From positions 1 through 64,000 of the forward strand of contig ONIL01000001.1 of assembly GCA_900317835.1 (NCBI GenBank): a stretch of DNA of 64,000 nucleotides, read 5' to 3'. The position numbers were made by a program, and so were the translations under genes. The stretch's first letter is position 1. Each line of letters starts with the position of its first letter. This document shows positions 1 through 7,606 of the stretch, in pieces. The notes below the pieces were generated by a model. That model did not search any database and was not told where the DNA came from. It saw only the letters and a list, made by a program, of their open reading frames with translations. The stretch is from an uncultured Prevotellaceae bacterium (GTDB taxonomy: Bacteria; Bacteroidota; Bacteroidia; Bacteroidales; Muribaculaceae).

Positions 1-69
1 ACAAAGATAGTATAAAAACGTAAAGAAACAAAAAAATACGACCTATAGGTCATTTTGCAGGATAGGAAG

Positions 70-105
70 TGCCTGTAGAGCCTATGAACACTGGCTTTAC
101 AGGCA
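70..105 (+). other. Hairpin between the two left-end repeats of the IS
   Basis: TGCCTGTAGAGCC at 70-82 pairs imperfectly with GGCTTTACAGGCA at 93-105 around a 10-base loop. It lies between the outer and inner left repeats, upstream of the transposase. Such a hairpin could block transcription entering from outside or form part of the end structure; that role is inferred. Confidence 0.5.
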
Positions 106-235
106 TTTCAAAATTTTCAGGCAAAAATCTGCTTGTAAAATCGCTCTATAGGTCATTTTGCAGGATGGAACTTGCTTTGAGACCCGACAGACACTATCTT
201 TGCTGCCATTTGAAAAAGTCAAAAAACAGAATGAT

Positions 236-1163
236 ATGAACAAAAAAATGTCCCCACTGTGGCTCGCCAATCACGGTGCGCAACGGGACACGCTCCGGCG
301 TTCAGCTGTATAAGTGCATGGCCTGCGGCCGCCTGTTCCGAGGGAAAACATATCTTGACAAGCGAGATCTTTGGGACTGTTACCTATCGGGAAAGCAAAC
401 GATAAGGGAACTTGCTGTGACCAACGGCGTGAGCGAGTCAAGCATTAAGCGATTGTTGCGTACGGTGACTGTTGTGTGGCGCAATCCCGTATGTCATGGG
501 CATGGTGTGGTCCAGATGGACGCCACTTACTTTGGCCGTAACTGTGGCGTGCTGATAGCCCTTGAGGCTGCCAGCGGACGCCCGTTGTACCTGAAGCACA
601 TTGCCCATGAGCGCACATCGGACTATGCCGATGCCATTGCCTGGATCAAGCGTGGCGGCTATGTGGTTGACGGCATTGTCATCGACGGGATGCAGACATT
701 GTTCTCGCTGTTTGAGGATTACAAGGTGCAGATGTGCCAATACCACATGTGCGCCATCGTCAGGCGGAAGCTCACGGGTAACCCGCGTCTGCTAGCGGGA
801 CGGGAACTGAAAGCGCTCATGGCCACGCTGACAACCAGCGACAGGGAGAGTTTCACTGAAGCCTTCGAGGCTTGGGTTGTGAAGTGGGACTCTTTCCTGA
901 AAGAACGCACCGTTAGCCACGAGGCCGGAAAGACCTTCTATACACATAGGCGGCTGCGTTCGGCGATGACCAGTGTCCGCTTCTATCTGCCGTATCTGTT
1001 CACTTGGCTAGAGGTCGATGGGATGCCAAACACCAACAACAGGCTTGAGGGCATCTTCACTGACCTCAAGCGCAACATCAACAATCACAGCGGCATGAGC
1101 CGCAGAAACAGGGAACGCTTCATCAATGGGTTTTTCTTGGCATTGGGCAACAACCCGCAATAG
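236..1163 (+). CDS. IS256-like DDE transposase with N-terminal zinc ribbon, frameshifted near its start
   Basis: Cut-and-paste transposase of the element. Counting from the in-frame GTG at 276, the DDE residues appear to be D82 (QMDATYF), D137 (VIDG) and E258 (NNRLEG), with a CQYHMC cysteine/histidine cluster at 154-159 and a helix-turn-helix around 38-62. Upstream, the same frame (from 240) encodes CPHCG, which pairs with CMACG downstream to make a zinc ribbon, but this frame has a stop at 237-239 and no start codon before 276. An ATG at 236 would enter the frame if the A7 run at 242-248 were one base shorter. The gene is therefore frameshifted, uses slippage at the A-run, or starts at GTG 276 without half of the ribbon. 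The assignment to an IS256 zinc-binding variant is from memory of the family; the DDE fold itself is clear. Confidence 0.75.
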
Positions 1164-1489
1164 AAAAAGGGCGGATCCACTCCGCCCTGTCTTTTGCGTC
1201 TTGCGCCGCAGCCTTATTCCTGGCATGGTTGCTCCCCAGCAGAGCCATGTTACGCTTCAGGCTGCAGGGCAAAGATAATCACTCTTTTCTGATACGCAAT
1301 AATCCTCTTGAATCTTGAATTTTCATCCTGCAATTTGACCTATAGAACCACTATAAGTCAATTTCATCCTGCAAAATGACCTATACACCTCTTTTTATGT
1401 GACTATAACCTAACCGCCGTCGGCCCCAATTCCTCACAATGAGCCGCCAAGACACAGCGTGCCACAGAAAACATACACTCGGTAGATGA

Positions 1490-1523
1490 ACCGTGCTAAT
1501 GCACGAGAAATTAAACAAATTTC
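1490..1523 (+). repeat. Dispersed hairpin + GAAATT repeat unit, copy 1
   Basis: The unit starts ACCGTGC, loops through TAAT, and returns as GCACG (stem 1492-1496 with 1501-1505). It continues AGAAATTAAACAAATT, itself a second small dyad (GAAATT at 1507-1512, AATTTC at 1518-1523). The same pattern, CCG-hairpin-GRAAATTRAA, occurs twice in inverted orientation at 5751-5826. Confidence 0.5.
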
Positions 1524-1611
1524 TTAATGATGATTACTAGGTCTCCGCTTAAATACTCTCTATCCGTTGTGATGCCTTGATTTACGGCTGTTTCAGTGCA
1601 TTTGCGGTATG

Positions 1612-1677
1612 GGGGAGCATGCAGGTCGAAGGACCTGCACAAGGCCAGCGGCCTTGCGTTTCAGCGTGAGGCTCCCT
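1612..1677. other. Branched inverted-repeat structure downstream of the Kef gene
   Basis: An outer stem GGGAGC (1613-1618) / GCTCCC (1671-1676) encloses two perfect hairpins: 8 bp at 1620-1639 (TGCAGGTC/GACCTGCA, 4-base loop) and 7 bp directly adjacent at 1640-1656 (CAAGGCC/GGCCTTG, 3-base loop). Lying 28 bases past the antiporter stop codon, it could end or stabilise that transcript. There is no T-tract, so it is not a standard intrinsic terminator. Confidence 0.5.
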
Positions 1678-1704
1678 TAGCTGAATGAACCGGGTTGAAA
1701 AACG

Positions 1705-3948
1705 TTATCCCTTGAGTGCTGCGAGTTGCTTGGGGTTGCCCACAATCCACAGGATATCACCAGCGTTGAAAACCAAATCGGGGGTGGGGGAAATGTAGTT
1801 GTCCTCGCCGCGCTGCACAGCCACGAGCAAGGCACCATAGTTCTCACGAAGCTTTGTTGCCTCCAGTGGGACACCGATGATGGGCGAGTGTCCACCGATG
1901 GCGAAGTGTATGAACTTCACTTCGCTGTTGGGCGCTTCAGCTACTTCGTTCTGCGCTTCGATTAAGGGCAACAGGCGCTGAATCTGTTCCTCGGTACCTA
2001 TCACTCCCAAAATGTCACCAGGAAACATGCGCATATCGCCCGAAGGGACATGGTGGTGGCGACCACCGCGCTGAATGTCCACCAGATTCACGTTGTAGCG
2101 CGACCGCAAGTCCAGGTTGCGCAGCCTCTCACCGACAAATGGGCAATCGTGCCCAACGTTCATGTAGGCCAGTTGCAGGTCGCTCACCAGGTTGTGCTCG
2201 CGTCCGGTGCGTCGGTTCTCGCGCTCGTTGATGTTGCTGATGAAGCGCTTCTCGATATTCGCCACACGTCGCCGCAGTGGTGTGGGCACAATGGCTATCA
2301 GCACGATGCCACTGCCCACCAGCAGGAGCCCAACGATGATCGACACGGCACTGGTATAGACACCATGCAGGATGGCCGATACAAAGGCAATTGAAATCAA
2401 CATGCTGATGATCCCCATCACGACGATGGGCACATAGGAAACCGACCCCGATGTCTCGAACAGGCGCTGCAACTCGCTGCGCTTGACCGACGGCAGGATA
2501 ATGGAAACAATCAGCGGCCCGACGATGGTCAGCGTGGCTGCTACACAGGCGAGGCGTCCCCACGCATTATTTCCCAGCAGATTGAGAAGCAGCGGCATCA
2601 GATAGGTGCGGCACAGCACAATCAGGGCGACGATGACCACCGAGTAGATGATGAGGCGCACCAGATAGCGTGACACGACCGAGCGCCACAGCTGGCGTGT
2701 CTCGCTGCTCTCGCTCTCGCTGGCGTTGCGGCTATAGCCGTTGAGCAAGCGTGTCCAGCTCTTGGGTAGCACTTTGTAGAGCGCGTTGTAGCAGGGCACG
2801 GCCTGCTTGATGAAAAACGGTGTGGTAAATGTCGTGATTACCGACACTGCAACGATAATGGGATAAACGCTCTTGTCAAGCACTCCCAGGCCAGTGCCCA
2901 GCGTGGCAATAATGAAAGAGAACTCACCGATTTGTGTCAAGGAGAAACCTGACTCCATGGCCAACTTGAGTGGCTGGCCCGTGGCGAGCATTCCAAATGT
3001 TCCAAATAGGATCATGCCGACAATCACGACGACTGCCAGCAGGGCGATTACACTCCAGTGCTTGGTCATTACCTCAGGATCCACCATCATGCCCACCGAG
3101 ATAAAGAACACGGAACCAAACAAGTCCTTGACGGGTGAGATGAGGCGCTCGATGCGCTCGGCCTCTATAGTACCGGCAAGGATCGAACCCATGATAAAGG
3201 CGCCCAATGCTGCCGAGAAGCCGGAGTTGATGGAAAACAAGACCATGGCAAAGCACAGCCCCACGGCAATGATGAGCATCTGCTCATCGCTGATGTAACG
3301 CTTGAAACGCTTGAACAGGGTGGGAATCAAGAAAATGCCCACAGTGAACCACATGATGAGGAAGAAAGACAGCTTGAGGATGCTGCCCACCATCTCTTCG
3401 CCCTTGACACTGTTGTTCAGTGCTATAGAGGATAGGATCACCATCAGTACCACGGCAAACAGATCCTCGACGATGAGCACAGCAAAGGTCATGGGAACAA
3501 ATCGGCGTTGCCGCATGTTCAAGTCGGTCAATGCCTTAAGAATGATGGTGGTTGAGGACATCGAGATCATGCCGCCCAGGAAGATGCTGTTGACAAGCCC
3601 GTAGCCCAAATACCTACCCACAATAAACCCAAGGCTCATCATGCCCAAGACGATGATCAGGGCTGTTAAGATGGCCGATCCGCCCACGTCAATGAGCTTC
3701 TTGAAACTGAATTCCAGTCCTAATGAAAACAACAGAACAATGATGCCGATCTGAGCCCAAAATTCGATATTGGCCTCACCTACCACCGAGGGGAACAGGG
3801 CAAAATGAGGGCTGGCGATAAAACCGGCCACGATATATCCGAGCACGACAGGTTGCTTGAGCATCCTGAAAATGATGGTTGCAATCGCGCCCAAGACCAG
3901 GATCAGAGCCAGGTCGCTGATCAGGCTATTGATATCCAGTGATTCCAT
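1705..3948 (-). CDS. Kef-type cation/proton antiporter with TrkA-C domains
   Basis: Inner-membrane monovalent cation:proton antiporter of the CPA2 family. Roughly residues 1-390 are the exchanger, with about 12 membrane segments and family-like stretches such as LLFSLGLEFS and SLTQIGEFSFI. A second group of hydrophobic segments (about 430-560) precedes a soluble C-terminal third containing two TrkA-C-like repeats (around 585-655 and 665-747), which in this family bind nucleotides or second messengers to gate transport. The length of 747 residues is normal for Bacteroidetes members. The ATG at 3948 lies 17 bases behind the stop of the mgtC-like gene, so the two are probably one transcript. The ion transported (K+ or Na+) cannot be read from the sequence. 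Confidence 0.88.
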   Translation of the reverse strand: MESLDINSLISDLALILVLGAIATIIFRMLKQPVVLGYIVAGFIASPHFALFPSVVGEANIEFWAQIGIIVLLFSLGLEFSFKKLIDVGGSAILTALIIVLGMMSLGFIVGRYLGYGLVNSIFLGGMISMSSTTIILKALTDLNMRQRRFVPMTFAVLIVEDLFAVVLMVILSSIALNNSVKGEEMVGSILKLSFFLIMWFTVGIFLIPTLFKRFKRYISDEQMLIIAVGLCFAMVLFSINSGFSAALGAFIMGSILAGTIEAERIERLISPVKDLFGSVFFISVGMMVDPEVMTKHWSVIALLAVVVIVGMILFGTFGMLATGQPLKLAMESGFSLTQIGEFSFIIATLGTGLGVLDKSVYPIIVAVSVITTFTTPFFIKQAVPCYNALYKVLPKSWTRLLNGYSRNASESESSETRQLWRSVVSRYLVRLIIYSVVIVALIVLCRTYLMPLLLNLLGNNAWGRLACVAATLTIVGPLIVSIILPSVKRSELQRLFETSGSVSYVPIVVMGIISMLISIAFVSAILHGVYTSAVSIIVGLLLVGSGIVLIAIVPTPLRRRVANIEKRFISNINERENRRTGREHNLVSDLQLAYMNVGHDCPFVGERLRNLDLRSRYNVNLVDIQRGGRHHHVPSGDMRMFPGDILGVIGTEEQIQRLLPLIEAQNEVAEAPNSEVKFIHFAIGGHSPIIGVPLEATKLRENYGALLVAVQRGEDNYISPTPDLVFNAGDILWIVGNPKQLAALKG

Positions 3949-3965
3949 GAGGGCGGGGTGGTTAG

Positions 3966-4682
3966 TTACATGTTCATCTCGTTGGTGATGGTAATGGAGA
4001 TAGCATCACACCTTTGCTTAATGGCGCTGAACATGGCCGGGACGTTCACGTTGCTCTTGCTGCGTACCATGAAGTTGATGATACTCTGTTGTTCGTTATA
4101 GTCAAATTTCATGAACTCGTCACTGATGTGCACATCGTTGACCGAGAGGATGTCGCGCACGGGCTGTATGTCTTCAAGGATGCCATGGACCTTGACGCGG
4201 ATGATCTTGGATTCCCAAAGGAAATTGTGGCGATGCTCAATGCGTTCAATGTTCACTAATATGAATATAATGAGTATCGTGGTGATGATTGAGATGAGGT
4301 ACATGCCTGCTCCGACCGAAAGGCCGATGCAGGCTGTCATCCAGATGCCTGCAGCTGTTGTCAAGCCACGCACCGACCCTTTCATCTGTATAATGGCACC
4401 AGCACCCAAGAAGCCCACGCCGCTTACGACTTGAGCAGCGATGCGTCCGGGATCTCCGTTTTTCAGGCCCATATACTCTTGAGGAATGTAGATGGAGATA
4501 AGCATTGCCAGCGTGGCTCCCATCGAGATGAGGGCGAACGTGCGCAATCCGGCAATCTGCCCCTTGCGGCGCCGTTCCATGCCGATGGTGGCACCCAGAA
4601 TCAGGCTAAGCACCAACTTGACGATAGCCCCCACGATATTGACATCGGGACTCAGGATGTCTTGATAAATATTCTCTAACAT
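3966..4682 (-). CDS. MgtC/SapB family membrane protein
   Basis: Predicted inner-membrane protein of 238 residues. The N-terminal half has about five hydrophobic segments and the family signature GATIGMERRRKGQIAGLRT followed by GVGFLGAGAIIQ and GLTTAAGIW. The C-terminal part (from about 150) is a soluble ACT-like domain. Relatives affect magnesium starvation survival, membrane potential or ATP synthase activity. The start ATG at 4682 is preferred over upstream codons because the promoter at 4702-4709 lies just ahead of it; longer versions would begin upstream of that promoter. Co-transcription with the Kef antiporter suggests a shared role in ion or pH homeostasis, which is inference. Confidence 0.85.
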   Translation of the reverse strand: MLENIYQDILSPDVNIVGAIVKLVLSLILGATIGMERRRKGQIAGLRTFALISMGATLAMLISIYIPQEYMGLKNGDPGRIAAQVVSGVGFLGAGAIIQMKGSVRGLTTAAGIWMTACIGLSVGAGMYLISIITTILIIFILVNIERIEHRHNFLWESKIIRVKVHGILEDIQPVRDILSVNDVHISDEFMKFDYNEQQSIINFMVRSKSNVNVPAMFSAIKQRCDAISITITNEMNM

Positions 4683-4701
4683 AGTTTCGGTCAGTTTCCT
4701 G

Positions 4702-4709
4702 CAAAGATA
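4702..4709 (-). promoter_or_regulatory. Bacteroidetes promoter for mgtC-like/kef operon
   Basis: On the minus strand the sequence is TATCTTTG, matching the TAnnTTTG -7 consensus, with a TTG (forward CAA 4730-4732) 20 bases upstream. It lies 19 bases before the ATG at 4682. Confidence 0.6.
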
Positions 4710-4753
4710 GTGTTTTTGGGCCACCTTAGCAATCCCGTGTCTATTTTTTTTGC

Positions 4754-4761
4754 TACTTTTG
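4754..4761 (+). promoter_or_regulatory. Promoter for the secreted phosphodiesterase
   Basis: TACTTTTG matches the TAnnTTTG -7 box and lies 24 bases before the ATG at 4786. It is divergent from the mgtC promoter about 50 bases away. Confidence 0.5.
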
Positions 4762-4785
4762 TGACAAAATCCATAATATACTGCT

Positions 4786-5709
4786 ATGAAGAAGTTTTTG
4801 TTTATCATTTCACTCTCGTTATTGGTTTCAATTTCAACGTCGGCCCAGATGCTCGTGGGCTCCTACAACATCAGGTTAAAAGTCAGCAGTGACAGTGTGA
4901 ATGGCAACGTTTGGCAAAAGAGGTGCCAAGTCATCTGTGACCAGCTGAACTTCATGTCACCCGACATCTTCGGCACCCAGGAAGTGCTGCATGTCCAGTT
5001 GCTTGACATGCTGAATGGCCTCAACGGATATGACTACATCGGGGTAGCGCGAGATGATGGCGCCACCGCAGGCGAGTATGCCGCCATCTTCTACAAGAAA
5101 GACCGTCTGAGGCTCCTGGACCAAGGCAATTTCTGGATCAGCGAGACTCCCGACAGGCCCGGCATGGGATGGGATGCGGCCTGCGTGCGCATCTGCACTT
5201 GGGGTAAATTTGCAGGACAAACAGCAACCAATGATGATGCCTTCTACTTCTTCAACCTGCACATGGACCATGTGGGTGTGGTTGCACGCCGTGAGGGAGC
5301 TAAACTCATCGTGAGAAAAATCCGTGAGATTGCCCAGGGAGCACCTGTCATTGTCACCGGTGACTTTAATGTGGACCAGAATGATGAGATCTACACTATT
5401 TTCACCAAATCGGGACTATTGGCAGATTCTTATCACAAGTCACAACTGCGTTTTGCTGAGAACGGTACGTTCAACTCCTTTGACACCGACTTGTACACCG
5501 ACAGCCGCATCGACCACATCTTCGTTTCACCCGATACAATGGTCGAGGCCTACGGCGTGCTCACCAACAGCTACTGGATGGCCAACGAGGCATCGGCAAC
5601 CCAGCTCAAGGGCCATGACGCCCCGCAGCAGATCAACTTCAGCAAATACACCCGCCGACAGCCGTCGGACCACTATCCCGTATTTGTCCGCCTCACACTC
5701 AAGCATTGA
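4786..5709 (+). CDS. Secreted endonuclease/exonuclease/phosphatase (EEP) family protein
   Basis: Exported metal-dependent phosphodiesterase. An N-terminal signal peptide of about 20 residues ends at STSAQ. The EEP active-site motifs follow in order: SYNIR (Asn), GTQEV (metal-binding Glu), NLHMDH (His), VTGDFNVD (Asp, Asn) and SDHYPVF (Asp-His pair) near the C-terminus. The length of 307 residues fits the single-domain secreted form common in gut Bacteroidetes. Substrates in this superfamily range from nucleic acids to phospholipids and sugar phosphates, and nothing here decides among them. It has its own promoter and no operon partner. Confidence 0.85.
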   Translation: MKKFLFIISLSLLVSISTSAQMLVGSYNIRLKVSSDSVNGNVWQKRCQVICDQLNFMSPDIFGTQEVLHVQLLDMLNGLNGYDYIGVARDDGATAGEYAAIFYKKDRLRLLDQGNFWISETPDRPGMGWDAACVRICTWGKFAGQTATNDDAFYFFNLHMDHVGVVARREGAKLIVRKIREIAQGAPVIVTGDFNVDQNDEIYTIFTKSGLLADSYHKSQLRFAENGTFNSFDTDLYTDSRIDHIFVSPDTMVEAYGVLTNSYWMANEASATQLKGHDAPQQINFSKYTRRQPSDHYPVFVRLTLKH

Positions 5710-5718
5710 CTTTGGGGA

Positions 5719-5866
5719 CGATATAGCAGTTGGCACATCAGTACTATTATCCGCCCTACGGGCTGGAAATTGAACAAATTATAATTTAAATTAATTTTCT
5801 TTTAATTTCCCGTGCGCAGCACGGTTATAGTAGCGACATCTAGCTACAGGGCAAACTGCTGTATCC
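5719..5866. repeat. Inverted pair of hairpin + GAAATT repeat units
   Basis: Two related half-elements face each other. The left half reads GATATAGCAGTT, then CTATTATCCG, a GCCC-TAC-GGGC hairpin (5753-5763) and GGAAATTGAACAAATT. The reverse complement of the right half reads GATACAGCAGTT, then CTATAACCG, a CCGTGC-GCA-GCACGG hairpin (forward 5810-5824) and GGGAAATTAAA. The two GATAYAGCAGTT outer arms match at 11 of 12 positions, so the whole can fold as one long stem with side hairpins. This arrangement resembles paired REP elements. A third single copy is at 1490-1523. Confidence 0.55.
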
Positions 5867-5926
5867 ATATCATTGCATTAACTTTAATTAAACCTGCCAT
5901 TGTGAGCCCATGTGACGAAAAAGCAG

Positions 5927-5934
5927 TAACTTTG
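5927..5934 (+). promoter_or_regulatory. Promoter for DHH/DUF4827/glmM operon
   Basis: TAACTTTG matches the -7 consensus and lies 23 bases before the ATG at 5958. Confidence 0.55.
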
Positions 5935-5957
5935 CATTCTGCATTTATAAGAAAGTA

Positions 5958-6995
5958 ATGATTACTCCGATAATTGACGAGAAGGCCATCGAGCGCCTGC
6001 GTGCCATGATCAATGGCGTGCAGCGCATTGCCATCACTTGTCACAAGTCACCCGATGGCGACGCACTGGGCTCTACGCTGGCATTGTGCCACGTGCTCAG
6101 GCGACTGGGCAAGGAGGCTGTTGTTGTCACTCCTGACATGGCCCCCAAGTCGTTGGAGTTTGTGCCGGGTGTTCGTGATCTCATCGTGTTCACCAAGCAC
6201 GAGCAGCGCGCTCGTCTTGCCTTGAGTGAGGCCCAACTCATCTTCTGTCTCGATTTCAACTCGATGAAACGCATCGACCGTCTCAACGAGATCGTCGAGC
6301 CGCTCAAGACCAAGCGTGTCCTGATTGACCATCACTTGGATCCAGAGGATTCATTTGAAGTCATGATTTCTCATCCCGAAGCGTCATCGACGTGCGAGCT
6401 GGTGTTCCGTGTGCTCATGCAGATGGGGCTGTTGCGTTTCGTGGACCGCATGGCTGCCAGTTGCCTGTATGTGGGCATGTTGACCGATACAGGCGGTTTT
6501 GCTTATAGCTGCGACAATCCTGAGTTTTATGAGATCATTGCGTCACTTGTGCGCCGTCGTTTTGACCGCATCATGCTCTATAACAAGGCAATGAACACTT
6601 TCAGCGCTGATAGCCTGCGCCTTCAGGGCTATGCCATCAATGAGAAGATGCAACTGTTTCCCGCCCAGGGGGCTGCTCTCATTACTCTCAGTAAAGAGGA
6701 ATTAGAGCGTTATCACTACAACCGTGGTGATACCGAGACCCTCGTCAACAAGCCGCTTGCAATCCCCGAGATCTATTGGAGCGTTTTCTTGCGCGAGGAT
6801 GCCGACAAGATCAAGGTCTCTTGCCGGTCACAGGGCGATTTCTCGGTGAGTGACATCTGTGCACGTTATTTCAATGGAGGTGGGCATGAGAATGCAGCCG
6901 GAGGGGATTTTACCGGTTCGCTTGATGACGCTGTCAATGTTTTTCATCAGATTCTCAAGGACCTCTTTCCAGACATAGAACAATCAAAACAATAA
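5958..6995 (+). CDS. DHH-family phosphoesterase (NrnA-like nanoRNase/pAp phosphatase)
   Basis: Cytoplasmic phosphoesterase of 345 residues. The DHH domain has the metal-binding SPDGDALGS motif near residue 32, FCLDFN around 95 and the signature DHHLDPE near 121. The DHHA1 substrate-binding domain at the C-terminus carries GGGHENAAGG. NrnA-type members degrade very short RNAs and may dephosphorylate 3'-phosphoadenosine 5'-phosphate; that role is taken from the family. It is first in a tight operon: the DUF4827 gene starts 12 bases after its stop. Confidence 0.88.
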   Translation: MITPIIDEKAIERLRAMINGVQRIAITCHKSPDGDALGSTLALCHVLRRLGKEAVVVTPDMAPKSLEFVPGVRDLIVFTKHEQRARLALSEAQLIFCLDFNSMKRIDRLNEIVEPLKTKRVLIDHHLDPEDSFEVMISHPEASSTCELVFRVLMQMGLLRFVDRMAASCLYVGMLTDTGGFAYSCDNPEFYEIIASLVRRRFDRIMLYNKAMNTFSADSLRLQGYAINEKMQLFPAQGAALITLSKEELERYHYNRGDTETLVNKPLAIPEIYWSVFLREDADKIKVSCRSQGDFSVSDICARYFNGGGHENAAGGDFTGSLDDAVNVFHQILKDLFPDIEQSKQ

Positions 6996-7007
6996 ATTAT
7001 ATCATTA

Positions 7008-7586
7008 ATGAAGAGATTATTTAACAATACCGTATTATTAGGATTACTTTCCATCCTGTTGCTCTCGGCATGTAATAATGACCAGACCTATGCAGATCGA
7101 TTAAACGAGGAGCGCAATGCGGTCAACGCTTTCCTGGCCAATCACCGCGTGGTGATGTCTGTCCCCGAGGATTCCATCTTTGAGGTCGGTGAGGATGCTC
7201 CTTATTACCGATTAGATGCTGATGGAAACGTCTATATGCAGGTCTTGAATGCTGGCGACCGCAAGAATGACAAGGTCAAGACAGGTGAGACCATATACTT
7301 CCGCTATTCCCGCTACAGTCTTTCGACGTGGTATGCCGATGGCACTTGGATCATTTATAGCGGCAATGAGAACACGATGGATGCAGCTTCCTGCAGTTTC
7401 AACTATGCTGACTACACGCTGCCTTCCTCGTCACAGTGGGGCTATGGCTTGCAGTACCCACTGCTCTTCTTGGGCGTGGAATGTGAGGTCAACCTCGTCA
7501 TCAAGTCACAATACGGTTTCACCAACGAGATCTCTTACGTGATGCCATTCTTCTATCACGTGCGTTATTATCACAGCCAAATTTAA
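7008..7586 (+). CDS. DUF4827 lipoprotein
   Basis: Predicted lipoprotein of 192 residues. The N-terminus is a type II signal peptide with lipobox LLSAC and a short charged stretch after the cysteine. The rest is a soluble domain that I recognise as DUF4827, a Bacteroidales family somewhat resembling FKBP-type folds. No catalytic residues can be named. It sits between the DHH phosphoesterase and glmM, an arrangement recurrent in Bacteroidales as far as I recall. The function is unknown. Confidence 0.75.
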   Translation: MKRLFNNTVLLGLLSILLLSACNNDQTYADRLNEERNAVNAFLANHRVVMSVPEDSIFEVGEDAPYYRLDADGNVYMQVLNAGDRKNDKVKTGETIYFRYSRYSLSTWYADGTWIIYSGNENTMDAASCSFNYADYTLPSSSQWGYGLQYPLLFLGVECEVNLVIKSQYGFTNEISYVMPFFYHVRYYHSQI

Positions 7587-7606
7587 TCAACTAATACTAG
7601 AAGTTT

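Larger units (their letters stand above)
44..1385 (+). mobile_element. IS256-like insertion sequence with doubled terminal repeats
   Basis: The element is bounded by inverted copies of TATAGGTCATTTTGCAGGAT: outer left at 44-63, outer right (inverted) at 1366-1385. A second copy lies just inside each end, at 147-166 on the left and 1325-1345 on the right (two mismatches). The single gene inside is a DDE transposase. No flanking target-site duplication is visible: the bases left of 44 and right of 1385 do not match. The outer left end forms a 12-bp palindrome with its flank (40-51) that is absent on the right. The nested repeats are probably transposase binding sites. The boundaries are inferred from the repeats only. 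Confidence 0.8.
1386..1704. other. Gene-free stretch with structured repeats
   Basis: No coding region is supported here. The stretch contains a copy of the hairpin-plus-GAAATT repeat (1490-1523) and a compact branched inverted-repeat structure (1612-1677) just behind the antiporter stop codon; both are listed separately. Nothing else is recognisable. Confidence 0.5.

Noticed and set aside
4682..4808. Longer N-terminus for the mgtC-like gene
   Set aside because: It would read through the promoter and into the divergent gene and adds a non-conserved stretch; ATG 4682 gives a normal-length protein.
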